Positions 7,262 through 13,311 of a stretch of DNA of 13,311 bases are shown piece after piece. The notes beneath the pieces are model-generated. The model did not search any database, was not told the origin of the DNA, and saw only the letters and a program-made list of their open reading frames with translations. Source of the stretch: Nitrospirota bacterium (GTDB taxonomy: Bacteria > Nitrospirota_A > Leptospirillia > Leptospirillales > Leptospirillaceae); assembly GCA_021802325.1 (NCBI GenBank), contig JAKAAM010000021.1, positions 1 through 13,311 of the forward strand, read 5' to 3'. Every line of letters begins with the position of its first letter. Within the stretch, counting starts at the first letter, position 1. A program made the position numbers and the translations under genes.

Positions 7262-7619
7262 CGAGGATCTTCTTCAAGTCTCGTTCGATCACCGCAATCC
7301 GGATCAGGACCTCAATGCCAGTCATGCTCCGTCCATTCACCCCCCGGGCAATTTGGTTGAGATTGTTTCCAAACCAAGCAATCTGACGAATCAACTCCGG
7401 ATCCGCAACGGGGGGAGCCGAACGATGTTTGGGACTCGGTCGTGAATGAAGGAGAACCGGCTGACCCACCCTCTGCCGGATGAAATCTGCCAAGGACAAG
7501 CCCGCATCTTCTGCCATGGACTGCCAGACAAGACGCTCTTCAGGAAACAACAAGATATGCACCCAGGCTGTGCGCTTCTTCCGTGGTTTTGTCCCTGGAT
7601 CCGGGTCTTTTTTCGGCAT
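7248..7619 (-). CDS. mobC: MobC/MbeC-like relaxosome accessory protein
   Basis: The protein of 123 residues has a basic start (MPKKDPDPGTKPRKKR), a ribbon-helix-helix-like middle (WVHILLFPEERLVWQSMAEDAGLSLADFIRQRV) and the MobC family signature IAWFGNNLNQIARGVN near residue 85. MobC/MbeC proteins bind oriT next to nic and help the relaxase melt and recognise it. The ATG at 7619 is preferred over an upstream start at 7682, because AAAAGGA lies eight bases ahead of it and the upstream extension would overlap the putative oriT hairpin. The stop overlaps the mobA start by 14 bases. The putative oriT lies immediately upstream, as in ColE1. Confidence 0.88.
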   Translation of the reverse strand: MPKKDPDPGTKPRKKRTAWVHILLFPEERLVWQSMAEDAGLSLADFIRQRVGQPVLLHSRPSPKHRSAPPVADPELIRQIAWFGNNLNQIARGVNGRSMTGIEVLIRIAVIERDLKKILDGTH

Positions 7620-7654
7620 CGGTGTCGTCCTTTTCCGCTTCCGCAGGGTTCCCA

Positions 7655-7670
7655 AGGGGGGGCACCCCCT
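7655..7670. repeat. GC-rich hairpin between oriT and mobC
   Basis: AGGGGG and CCCCCT form a six-pair stem around the loop GGCA in the leader of mobC, ~36 bases ahead of its start codon. It may fold in the mobC mRNA or be part of the relaxosome binding region. It lacks a T-tract, so it is not a standard terminator. Confidence 0.45.
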
Positions 7671-7677
7671 GGACAAC

Positions 7678-7711
7678 CCCATTAGCGATAGCTATTGGGT
7701 AAGCTGGCTTA
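7678..7711 (+). other. oriT: Putative origin of transfer (oriT) with ColE1-type nic
   Basis: On the plus strand TAAGCTGGCTTA (7700-7711) contains CTGG/CTTA, the nic core of ColE1/pMB1, with nic predicted between 7707 and 7708. Just upstream an inverted repeat with arms CCCATTAGC (7678-7686) and GCTATTGGG (7691-7699), one mismatch and a 4-nt loop ends eight bases before nic, the typical layout for relaxase recognition. mobC and mobA lie on the minus strand to the left, so a strand leaving 5' from 7708 would bring the mob genes in last, as is usual. The nic assignment rests on the core match plus position. Confidence 0.75.
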
Positions 7712-7759
7712 AGCGCAAAATTAAAAAAAACAAGATGAAATACTCACGCTCTTTCGCCT

Positions 7760-8122
7760 TTATACTTTATTTTTGGATCCACGAGGACGTCCGCGCTTTT
7801 TCCCTCCCGAAGATAACCCATTACAGTTCCCGGGAGGAGGATCCTGGATTTCATTTGGGTGAGGAGCTTCAGAATGAAAAAGGTAGGAAATGAGGTCTTC
7901 CAGCAAGACATATTGACGGCCGTTGGGGAATTTCCGTAAAACCAGTGAATTATCCCCACGCCATTGCCGCTTGTAAATTGCTTCGCGGCTGATCCCGATT
8001 ATTCTTGCAGCCTCTTGGATTTGCAGAATTTGACGGGGAAAAAAGTAGGCCCGGAGAGCTTCTTGCCCAGAGACTTGAAAATTGGGGGGGGAGTTGGTCC
8101 AACGAAAAGCTTGTTTCGGCAC
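7760..8122 (-). CDS. Helix-turn-helix DNA-binding protein with C-terminal AT-hook
   Basis: The product has an excisionase/MerR-like winged helix (ILQIQEAARIIGISREAIYK, then WRGDNSLVLRKFPNGRQYVLLEDLISYLF) and ends in a basic AT-hook (KKRGRPRGSKNK). Proteins of this build act as excisionases, partition or copy-control regulators, or transcription factors on plasmids and integrated elements. It lies just upstream of oriT and mobC on the same strand, so it could control mob expression or excision. The GTG at 8122 is preferred since GGAGGGG lies about seven bases upstream. Another GTG at 8143 would add seven residues. I do not recognise a specific family member. Confidence 0.7.
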   Translation of the reverse strand: MPKQAFRWTNSPPNFQVSGQEALRAYFFPRQILQIQEAARIIGISREAIYKRQWRGDNSLVLRKFPNGRQYVLLEDLISYLFHSEAPHPNEIQDPPPGNCNGLSSGGKKRGRPRGSKNKV

Positions 8123-8143
8123 GACACACCCCTCCACCTCCAC

Positions 8144-9042
8144 CCAAAATCGGCGTGGAACAACGAGTGAAGGGGAGTACCAGATTTATACCGAGCGCGA
8201 ATATATAACTCGCCTACGGACCTGAATGTCGGGTAATGGTGGGTGCTACATACCAGTTATTTTTAATAACCGGGGGGTTTTACGGTCGGGTAATAGCTCC
8301 CCACGCGTTCCCAGTCCGGATGTATCCGAATTTTTCCGGCAAACCCCATGATCGAATATATATTTATAGAATCGATCACTTTCTTATAGTTTATCACCAG
8401 AAAAATTATTGTCAACAACTGAGCCATTTCAAAACTCCACCGAGAAGGATGCCAGGAAATATCGTTTAATATTAATTATTTACAACTTACTTTCATCGAT
8501 CATCTTCGTATAATACATTCATCAACCTTTCTTACCAAAGGAGTGATGGTGGCACTGACGGCCACGCAGCTTCTTCGTCTCGGGATGCCATAGTCGTCTC
8601 AGGATCCACCCTCTCCAAACAGGCAGAGACGTCCCAATGAAGGGAGAAAGGGCAGATTTGTCTTCGCGCGACCTCCAGAAAGCGATTGGGGCCTAAAACA
8701 ACAAGCAAACGGTGATCGGTCAGAAAAATAGAAATCAGCTTGACCGTATGCGCAATCAACCGCGTGAGTTTTGAAAAAGGGTCGATACTATCGAAAAAGG
8801 GAGCCGATGAACCTGCTACATCCCGTTTTGGGTCAACACGTCGCCTCGCTACCCCCTTGTGGTTGCAATGGGATATTTCGAAGATTCCGCAATACCATTG
8901 TTTGGGAATATGAAGGCAATCGTCTAAGGATCATCTTGCCACGGCTTCCCGACTTGCAAGTAAACCAGTTAGGAATGAGTCGCAACACCCAAGGGGACAG
9001 TGCCTTAAAAGTTGTCCCGTGCAGAGCTTTTCAAACGACATC
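8144..9042. other. About 900 bp without recognisable genes; AT-rich centre with repeats
   Basis: No open frame here resembles a family I know. The largest are 75 codons (8532-8759, minus) and 97 codons (8771-9064, plus; an inner ATG at 8807 follows GGGAG). Both could be chance or debris. Visible structure: GTCGGGTAAT twice (8228-8237, 8285-8294); a hairpin CCAGTTATT/AATAACCGG with one mismatch (8253-8273); a seven-base inverted repeat TGATCGA/TCGATCA around 16 AT-rich bases (8349-8378); and three 7-of-9 matches to a DnaA box (8391, 8409, 8476). TATAAT at 8509-8514 is a possible -10 without a clear -35. This may be the element's old control or replication region. Confidence 0.4.
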
Positions 9043-9110
9043 TTTTGGTGTAATTTTGGTGTAGCAACCAAGGTTAAACAAGATAAAACAAGGTCACACA
9101 GAGTCACACA
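9043..9110. repeat. Helically phased direct repeats next to tRNA-Arg (integrase arm-site-like)
   Basis: TTTTGGTGTA occurs at 9043-9052 and 9054-9063 (11-bp period). GTCACACA occurs at 9093-9100 and 9103-9110 (10-bp period). Between them are related A-rich AAACAAG motifs. The array starts ~60 bp from the encoded CCA of tRNA-Arg, on its 3' side. Tyrosine integrases bind short, phased direct repeats at such a distance from the crossover core. No integrase gene is visible in the window, so the role is inferred. Confidence 0.45.
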
Positions 9111-9169
9111 AAGAAACGGACTAAAACTCTTTAACTATCTCTATTATTGCATTTATTACGGATGCAAAA

Positions 9170-9246
9170 TGGTGCCCCCGGGGTGACTCGAACACCCGGC
9201 CAAAGGTTTAGGAAACCTCTGCTCTGTCCACCTGAGCTACGGGGGC
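9170..9246 (-). tRNA. tRNA-Arg (anticodon CCU), CCA encoded
   Basis: The minus strand folds into a full cloverleaf of 74 nt plus an encoded CCA (9172-9170). The acceptor stem is GCCCCCG/CGGGGGC, the D-stem GCTC/GAGC, the anticodon stem GAGGT/ACCTT with loop TTCCTAA (anticodon CCT in DNA, reading AGG), and the T-arm GGGTG-TTCGAGT-CACCC. It decodes the arginine codon AGG. tRNA 3' ends are common integration sites; here the side facing the 3' end carries the mobilization module and transposase debris, while the 5' side carries core genes. Confidence 0.96.
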
Positions 9247-9312
9247 ATGAAATGGGAAGAATATCGTTCGGAGGGAAAAAAAGAGAGTCCCTGGAAAGAA
9301 TGACAATCCTGA

Positions 9313-9341
9313 ATGGTACGTTTGGCGGCAGGTTAAGTCAA
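9313..9341 (-). promoter_or_regulatory. Promoter of tRNA-Arg
   Basis: On the minus strand TTGACT (9341-9336) and TACCAT (9318-9313) are separated by 17 bp. The predicted start of transcription is ~60 bases ahead of the mature tRNA 5' end. Matches are 5 of 6 and 4 of 6 to the sigma70 consensus. Confidence 0.55.
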
Positions 9342-9366
9342 GATCGCAAGGGAAGGTTCCGGCCAA

Positions 9367-9540
9367 TCAGCCGATCTCGGGCCCATACCATCCGCCATTG
9401 CAGTCGATGCAGACAAAATCGCCGTCGACAAGCATGGTCGGCTCCCCGCAGAAGGGGCATTCGGGTCCGTCGGTCTTGAGTTCGGCATAGGGAATTTCTA
9501 TATCCTCGGAAGGATCGTAATCAAAGTAGGGATGAGGCAC
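9367..9540 (-). CDS. Small zinc-ribbon protein
   Basis: A short acidic protein of 57 residues from this start. An acidic N-terminal part (PHPYFDYDPSEDIEIPY) is followed by a zinc-ribbon-like pair of knuckles, CPFCG and CIDC, 13 residues apart. Four cysteines of this layout usually bind one zinc. The function is unknown; it may be a small regulator or a metal-binding adaptor. I prefer GTG 9540, because AGGAG lies eight bases upstream. ATG 9558 has no ribosome binding site, and ATG 9624 lies inside the predicted -10 box. It is transcribed alone, between the isoaspartyl peptidase gene and tRNA-Arg on the same strand. Confidence 0.65.
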   Translation of the reverse strand: MPHPYFDYDPSEDIEIPYAELKTDGPECPFCGEPTMLVDGDFVCIDCNGGWYGPEIG

Positions 9541-9594
9541 GGGAAGGTCTCCTGTCATGTCGGGGCCGGTCCGTCCGGGTATTGCCTCAAGCCT

Positions 9595-9608
9595 CGGACG
9601 GCCGTCCG
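9595..9608. promoter_or_regulatory. 14-bp perfect palindrome, possible operator
   Basis: CGGACGGCCGTCCG reads the same on both strands. It lies 15-28 bases downstream of the predicted -10 of the zinc-ribbon gene, in its leader, where a repressor dimer could act. In RNA it could also fold as a hairpin. Confidence 0.35.
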
Positions 9609-9622
9609 GCCTGTTCCCTTTC

Positions 9623-9652
9623 ATTATACGGCCGGACTTTTCCCCAACTCAA
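9623..9652 (-). promoter_or_regulatory. Promoter of the zinc-ribbon gene
   Basis: On the minus strand TTGAGT (9652-9647) and a perfect TATAAT (9628-9623) are 18 bp apart. The box overlaps the ATG at 9624, which argues that translation starts further downstream. It lies in the 142-bp gap after the isoaspartyl peptidase gene. Confidence 0.5.
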
Positions 9653-9682
9653 CGAAAAAGCGGACTCTCCCCTTTTTTTTCC

Positions 9683-10570
9683 TTAAAAAGGATCATGATC
9701 GGCGCAGTCTTCCACGAGGACCCGGTCCATTCCCACATATCCCCGGATCATCACCGAAGAGGTGTGGGCAAAAAAAGGCCGCTCCCGGGAGATCCCCACG
9801 CATCCGGCGGTGGCACCAAAGCGTTTCTCCACCCGCGCAAGCCACTGATTGGCCAACTCCGATGGCGCACCCTCCCTCGCCAGGGAGATCGACACCAGCA
9901 TGGCCACCCCGCCTCCGGAGGTCAGGATCGCCTCGCCGACCCCCGTCATGGAAATCGCCCCGAGTTCATCGTCGGCATAGAATCCCCCGCCCACGATCGG
10001 ACTGTCTCCGATCCGGCCGGGCCACATGCGTCCGATGCCCCCGGTCGAGGTGACCGCCGCCAGATGGCCCGCCCCATCCCGGACGACACACCCCACCGTT
10101 CCCGACCCGGTCTGCCCCGACTCGTTCCAGAACGAAAGGGGATCGGGAAGTCCCGCCTCCTGGGAGCCGGCCTCCGGCCATCCGTTCCGGAGGGCCCACC
10201 GCTCGGCCATGACTCCGGCCAGATGCACGTGAGGAGTCTTTTTGTGCAGGGCCGCCACGAGACGGGACATGGAGGACACCCCCCTCACCTGGCTGATGCC
10301 CAGGGCCTTCAGCGACCCACCGTCCATCGCCCCGGCATCGCGGCGCACGACCCCGTCCGCCTGGGGGATCGCTCCCCTTCCCGCATTGAAGAGACCCGAC
10401 TCTTCGAGACGGTTGACGCACCAGACGGCAAGGTCCAAGGCCTTCTCCCGGCCTTGGATCTTCCCGGCGAGCTCCGGGAGAAGTTCCCCGAAGAACTGTC
10501 GGCTCTCGGGGGTCAGCTCCGATCCTGTCCCGCAATGAAAAAGCAAAAGAGGTCCCGCTGACGGATCCAC
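9683..10570 (-). CDS. Isoaspartyl peptidase / plant-type L-asparaginase (Ntn hydrolase)
   Basis: This Ntn-hydrolase cleaves isoaspartyl dipeptides and asparagine after self-processing. Family motifs occur in order: PLLLFHCGTGS near the start, SGLFNAGRGA, RDAGAMDGG, the processing site GSGTVGCVV with Thr158 as the new N-terminal nucleophile, TSTGGIGRMWPGRIGDSPIVG, and FYADDELGAISMTGVGEAI. The length of 295 residues fits the family. GTG 10570 is chosen since GGGAGG lies four bases ahead and family members begin just before the HGGAG-like motif. Longer starts at 10582 or 10606 would lie within or directly after the upstream gene's terminator. The changed FHCGTG (usually IHGGAG) is unusual but in a non-catalytic strand. 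It stands alone, downstream of a terminator. Confidence 0.9.
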   Translation of the reverse strand: MDPSAGPLLLFHCGTGSELTPESRQFFGELLPELAGKIQGREKALDLAVWCVNRLEESGLFNAGRGAIPQADGVVRRDAGAMDGGSLKALGISQVRGVSSMSRLVAALHKKTPHVHLAGVMAERWALRNGWPEAGSQEAGLPDPLSFWNESGQTGSGTVGCVVRDGAGHLAAVTSTGGIGRMWPGRIGDSPIVGGGFYADDELGAISMTGVGEAILTSGGGVAMLVSISLAREGAPSELANQWLARVEKRFGATAGCVGISRERPFFAHTSSVMIRGYVGMDRVLVEDCADHDPF

Positions 10571-10587
10571 ACATCCTCCCATGGCAG

Positions 10588-10614
10588 AAAAAAAGGAACC
10601 GGTCACCCGGTTCC
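10588..10614 (-). terminator. Intrinsic terminator after the heme protein gene
   Basis: On the minus strand the arms GGAACCGG and CCGGTTCC form an eight-pair stem around GTGA, followed directly by seven T. It lies 57 bp after the stop codon of the heme protein gene and just before the peptidase start, so it separates the two transcripts. Confidence 0.9.
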
Positions 10615-10670
10615 CCGCTTACCTTTCCGGGACGTGTTTCGTTCCCCGGACTCATTTCATTCTTGTCGAT

Positions 10671-12089
10671 TTATCGGGAGGGCTTTTCCGGGGACTTGGA
10701 GGCGGCCGTTTCCTTCTCCACTGTCTCCCGGGGAGCTTCGGTGCGGTTCATGCCCGTCTTGGTGACCCCTTCCATCGCCCGGACCTCGGCATGCAGATGG
10801 CCCAGAACGGCCCGAAGGCGATCGGTCCAATCCTTCTGCTCCTCGCTCAGGACTTCGAAAAAGGGCGCCTTGAGGACTCCGAAGCTCTCCGGCTCCTTTT
10901 CCTCTTGGGCCAGGTCCACAAAGGAGACGGCCTGGGAACGGAAGGCCCGGGCCTTTTCGATGAAACGGCCCAGAGCGGGGTCGGTCTTGGCCAGGGGATG
11001 GGCCTCCAGCTCCTGAAGGCTCATCTCGAAGCGGTCACTCCAGTCCGAGAGCATCTCCGGGAGCGTGGCATTGACCTCCACCACCTCGACCTCCTCCTTC
11101 TGCCCTGAAGAAACGACGCCCGGCCGGGGAATCTCCTCCGCCAGCGCCACAATGGAATGGTCCAGCGTCTCAAGACGCCGGTGAAGCTCCTGCCAGCCCT
11201 CATAGCTCACGGTGATTTCCGGGCCATCCGGAAGGCCGCCGGCCTCCCCTGCCCCCTCCCCCGGCCCTTCCGGAGACTCCGGGCCCTTCGCGCCCGCCTT
11301 GCCTTGGGCGGATTTTTTCTTGGCTGGTTTCGGCCGCAGGGAACGTTTGAGGAGAAAGCTCTCCAGGGCCGAGACAAAGAAAAGGGAGACGAGGACCAGG
11401 CCGGCAGTGCCGCCAAAGATGATCGTCTGGTTGACGAGGGGAAGCGGCCAGAAGCCCCAGAGGATTCGCCCGGCATGGGAGGCGGCCGGAACCACTTTGG
11501 AAATGACGACCCAATGGCCCAGGACCTCGCTGTCGAAGCCATGGCAGCGGGCGCAGGAGGTATGGTTGTGGATGGCCCGGGTCCAGACGGCATAGCCTCC
11601 GTGGAGATCGATGGGATCGGACATTCCCTGGCGATCGGCCACCAGATGGCCGTTCTTTTCGGCAAAGATCCGGTCGACCTCGTGGGCGAGGCGCTCCGGA
11701 ACGGAGGTCGACGGCCAGGGGAAGACATCGGGAGAGTGAACGGTGTTCCTCCAGCCATCGGGGATGGCGGTGTAGGCCTTGATGTGGTCGAGGGCCTTCT
11801 GGTCCGAGTAGGCGGAGGAGCCGTCGTTTCGGAGAAGGACGATGGTCGTTCCGGTGGCAGTGGCCAGGCGGCGAATGGCCGAAGGAACGGTTTCGGGATG
11901 GCCCGAGACCATGGCGGCGGAGAGAAGGCTTTGGGAGGCGGAGAGGACCGTCCGGGAATGGTCAAGACCCCGGCGCTCGGCCTCGATCATCAGAAGAACG
12001 AAGACGAAGATCGCCAGGGGAACCGTGACGATCGTTCCCCAGAAAAGTCGCCCGATCCAGAGCCGAAAGAATCCCGGAGATGTGTTCAC
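10671..12089 (-). CDS. Membrane-bound c-type heme sensor-like protein
   Basis: A 472-residue protein with two membrane helices. The first at ~12-35 (FWGTIVTVPLAIFVFVLLM) anchors a ~170-residue periplasmic domain, the second lies at ~219-242 (QTIIFGGTAGLVLVSLFFVS). The periplasmic part ends with a single c-type heme motif CARCH (179-183) preceded by GGYAVWTRAIHNHTS, the layout of heme-carrying DUF3365/Tll0287-like sensor domains. A Lys/Pro/Gly-rich cytoplasmic linker (250-290) leads to a helical C-terminal domain with no HAMP, kinase or methyl-accepting motif that I can see. It could sense redox state or gas ligands, or transfer electrons. GTG 12089 follows AAAGGGG by five bases. The gene starts 60 bp after purS and ends at a terminator, so it may be read from the pur transcript. 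Confidence 0.7.
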   Translation of the reverse strand: MNTSPGFFRLWIGRLFWGTIVTVPLAIFVFVLLMIEAERRGLDHSRTVLSASQSLLSAAMVSGHPETVPSAIRRLATATGTTIVLLRNDGSSAYSDQKALDHIKAYTAIPDGWRNTVHSPDVFPWPSTSVPERLAHEVDRIFAEKNGHLVADRQGMSDPIDLHGGYAVWTRAIHNHTSCARCHGFDSEVLGHWVVISKVVPAASHAGRILWGFWPLPLVNQTIIFGGTAGLVLVSLFFVSALESFLLKRSLRPKPAKKKSAQGKAGAKGPESPEGPGEGAGEAGGLPDGPEITVSYEGWQELHRRLETLDHSIVALAEEIPRPGVVSSGQKEEVEVVEVNATLPEMLSDWSDRFEMSLQELEAHPLAKTDPALGRFIEKARAFRSQAVSFVDLAQEEKEPESFGVLKAPFFEVLSEEQKDWTDRLRAVLGHLHAEVRAMEGVTKTGMNRTEAPRETVEKETAASKSPEKPSR

Positions 12090-12149
12090 TGTCGCCCCTT
12101 TTCTCCTGAAGGACCAGCTCTCCGGGAGATCCTGTGACCTCTCTCTCGG

Positions 12150-12419
12150 TCAGAGCGGATCGATGGAGGCAATTTCATAGCGCTCGACGACCGGATTGGC
12201 CAGAAGGCGCTCGCACCACTCCTTGGCAAGCTCCGGAAGACCCGGTCCGGAGGGAAGGATGACCTCCACGATCTTACCGATCCTGACATCCTCGACACTG
12301 GAATGTCCCATATCCTTGAGGGCCTGCTTCACGGCCTCTCCCTGGGGGTCGAGAACCCCGTCGCGGATCCGGATGAGAACCGTCACCCGCACGCGGGAGG
12401 TCTCACGATTCGTTGGCAT
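12150..12419 (-). CDS. purS: Phosphoribosylformylglycinamidine synthase, PurS subunit
   Basis: PurS is the small subunit that joins PurQ and PurL to make FGAM synthase, step four of purine synthesis. The 89-residue product shows the family pattern: VRVTVLIRIRDGVLDPQGEA, then ALKDMGHSSVEDVRIGKIVEV, and a short C-terminal helix-strand ending in VVERYEIASI. The ATG at 12419 is preferred over one at 12437: AAGGTGG lies about six bases ahead of it, and PurS normally starts a few residues before the first strand. It overlaps the end of purC by 17 bases, so translation is likely coupled. purQ and purL do not follow; a heme protein does. Confidence 0.92.
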   Translation of the reverse strand: MPTNRETSRVRVTVLIRIRDGVLDPQGEAVKQALKDMGHSSVEDVRIGKIVEVILPSGPGLPELAKEWCERLLANPVVERYEIASIDPL

Positions 12420-13131
12420 GTCCGACCACCTTTTCATAAATCTTTTCGTATCCGTCCTTCACCGACCCCAAGTCCATCCGGAAGAGATCCTTGTCGAGCT
12501 TGACCCCCGTCTCGGCATCCCACAGCCGGCTGGTGTCCCCGTCGATCTCGTCGCCCAGGACCAGATCTCCGGCCGGGTTCCACCCGAACTCGAGCTTCAT
12601 GTCCACCAGCAGGATCCCCCGCTCCCGGTAGAAGGGCAGGAGAATCTCATTGGTCTTGAGCGCAATCTCCCGAATCTTGTCGAGAACGGCATCGGAGGCG
12701 AGCTTCAGGACGCGGATGTGATCCCGGTTGACCATGGGATCCCCCAGGTCGTCGCGCTTGTAGTACCACTCAAGTACCGGGAAGGCGAGCTCCTCTCCCT
12801 CCGGAATTCCCAGCCTTTTGGCCAGGGAGCCCGCCACGCGGTTTCTCACGACGACCTCGAGGGGCACCATCTCGAGACGGTCAATGAGCATGCGCCGGGG
12901 GGATTCCAGGGAGCGAAAGTGCACGGGCACGCCCCGGCTGGCCAGAAGCTCGAAGAGCACCGCGGAAATCTGGCAGTTGAGGGCGCCTTTGCCGAAGAAC
13001 GTTCCCTTCTTCTGGGCATTGAAGGCGGTGAGATCGTCCTTGAATTCCTGGACGAGGATGCGGGGGTCGGTGGTGGCATAGAGGATTTTGGCCTTGCCCT
13101 CATAGAGCTTGGCATCGGGTGGCTGGACCAC
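12403..13131 (-). CDS. purC: SAICAR synthase (phosphoribosylaminoimidazole-succinocarboxamide synthase)
   Basis: PurC joins aspartate to CAIR with ATP, giving SAICAR in purine synthesis. The 242-residue protein has the ATP-site start KLYEGKAKILY, the GKGALNCQISAVLFELLASRG segment, the PS01057-like region VVVRNRVAGSLAKRLGIPEG, LVDMKLEFGWN, and DEIDGDTSRLWD near the end, all as in bacterial PurC of normal length. The GTG start lies three bases after the stop of the upstream gene, with GGAGGAG ~12-16 bases upstream. It overlaps purS at its 3' end. Together they form an operon-like pair. Confidence 0.96.
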   Translation of the reverse strand: MVQPPDAKLYEGKAKILYATTDPRILVQEFKDDLTAFNAQKKGTFFGKGALNCQISAVLFELLASRGVPVHFRSLESPRRMLIDRLEMVPLEVVVRNRVAGSLAKRLGIPEGEELAFPVLEWYYKRDDLGDPMVNRDHIRVLKLASDAVLDKIREIALKTNEILLPFYRERGILLVDMKLEFGWNPAGDLVLGDEIDGDTSRLWDAETGVKLDKDLFRMDLGSVKDGYEKIYEKVVGHANES

Positions 13132-13134
13132 GGT

Positions 13135-13311
13135 CTATCGTTCTCCTCGGGGAGCCCCGGCAGTGGCGGCTCCGGGGGCGTCGACATCCTCCCCCAGAAC
13201 CCGCCGGTAGATCCCTGACACATTGTGGGTGAATCGGAGGGGGTCAAAGGCCCGGTCGAGACGTGTCGACCAGATCTCCCCCTTGGGAAAGTCCGGGTGG
13301 GCCACAAGGCG
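13135..13311 (-). CDS. C-terminal end of an unrecognised protein upstream of purC
   Basis: The last 58 codons of a gene that starts beyond the right edge; the stop is at 13135-13137, three bases before the purC start, so the two are very likely cotranscribed. The visible residues include LVAHPDFPKGEIWSTRLDRA, RFTHNVSGIYRRVLGEDV and a Gly/Ala-rich tail. The IYRRVL ending recalls some group 1 glycosyltransferases, but too little is present to decide. Adenylosuccinate lyase, often found next to purC, was considered and not supported. Confidence 0.6.
   Translation of the reverse strand, partial: RLVAHPDFPKGEIWSTRLDRAFDPLRFTHNVSGIYRRVLGEDVDAPGAATAGAPRGER

Noticed and set aside
7651..7680. Terminator in the mobC leader
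   Set aside because: The AGGGGG/CCCCCT hairpin has no T-tract on either strand.
7620..7682. Upstream mobC start at 7682
   Set aside because: It would place the oriT repeat partly in coding sequence and add a non-conserved basic stretch; ATG 7619 has a good ribosome binding site.
8771..9064. 97-codon plus-strand frame next to the attachment-like repeats as an integrase fragment
   Set aside because: No Arg-His-Arg-Tyr motifs of tyrosine integrases are visible; too short and unrecognised to call a gene.
9557..10561. Long plus-strand open frame of 334 codons
   Set aside because: It lies antisense to the isoaspartyl peptidase, whose motifs are clear, and its composition (Pro/Arg/Gly-rich) is typical of antisense frames in GC-rich DNA.
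10571..10606. Longer peptidase starts at 10582 or 10606
   Set aside because: They overlap or abut the terminator of the upstream gene and lack a ribosome binding site; GTG 10570 has GGGAGG upstream and fits the family start.
11157..12137. Plus-strand open frame of 326 codons
   Set aside because: Antisense of the heme protein gene; Gly/Asp-rich without recognisable motifs.
12196..13218. Plus-strand open frame of 340 codons
   Set aside because: Antisense of purC and purS, both firmly recognised.
1..13311. CRISPR array
   Set aside because: No regularly spaced repeats with unique spacers occur; the 21-bp repeats at 580-684 are coding heptads.

Overview
This window looks like a chromosomal junction between a host backbone (right, about 9.17-13.3 kb) and a decayed integrated mobile element (left, about 0-9.17 kb), meeting at the 3' end of a tRNA-Arg(CCU) gene. 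The backbone is GC-rich and carries purine synthesis genes, a c-type heme membrane protein and an isoaspartyl peptidase, all on the minus strand. The left side is visibly more AT-rich in places and full of mobilization genes and transposase debris. The organism is a Gram-negative-type bacterium that makes c-type cytochromes. An acidophilic Leptospirillum-like (Nitrospirota) host would fit, but that is a guess from gene content, not proven.

Region by region. (1) 1-2724: a CheB-CheR-PAS-coiled-coil gene on the minus strand meets, tail to tail, the PAS part of a second copy on the plus strand that enters from the left edge. The two copies share a perfect 50-bp inverted repeat (1-50 and 464-513) around a 413-bp segment. 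Flipping that segment would give the minus-strand gene an in-frame PAS ending. (2) 2872-4541: a 5'-truncated, twice-frameshifted IS1634-like transposase remnant joined to the front of a truncated C39-like cysteine peptidase gene. (3) 4630-4850: the C-terminal remnant of an ISAs1-family transposase on the plus strand. (4) 4889-8122: a ColE1-like (MOBP, HEN-clade) mobilization module in the order HTH/AT-hook regulator, oriT, mobC, mobA. Two further genes, mbeB-like and mbeD-like, are nested out of frame inside mobA. MobA continues into DUF3991 and Toprim-like domains. (5) 8144-9170: about 1 kb without recognisable genes, holding AT-rich DNA with repeats and, next to the tRNA, helically phased direct repeats like integrase arm sites. 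(6) 9170-13311: tRNA-Arg, a small zinc-ribbon protein, an isoaspartyl peptidase, a heme-binding membrane protein, purS, purC and the end of one more gene.

How it works together: the MobC/MobA/MbeB/MbeD set with its own oriT would let the element be mobilized by a helper conjugation system. The tRNA and phased repeats suggest integrase-mediated insertion, although no integrase gene is visible here. The pur genes overlap or nearly abut and are probably one transcript with the gene upstream of purC. The heme protein follows purS closely and its transcript ends at a clear intrinsic terminator. The most noteworthy points are the nested mob genes with strong ribosome binding sites, the ColE1-type nic site with its inverted repeat, and the potentially invertible chemotaxis-gene segment.
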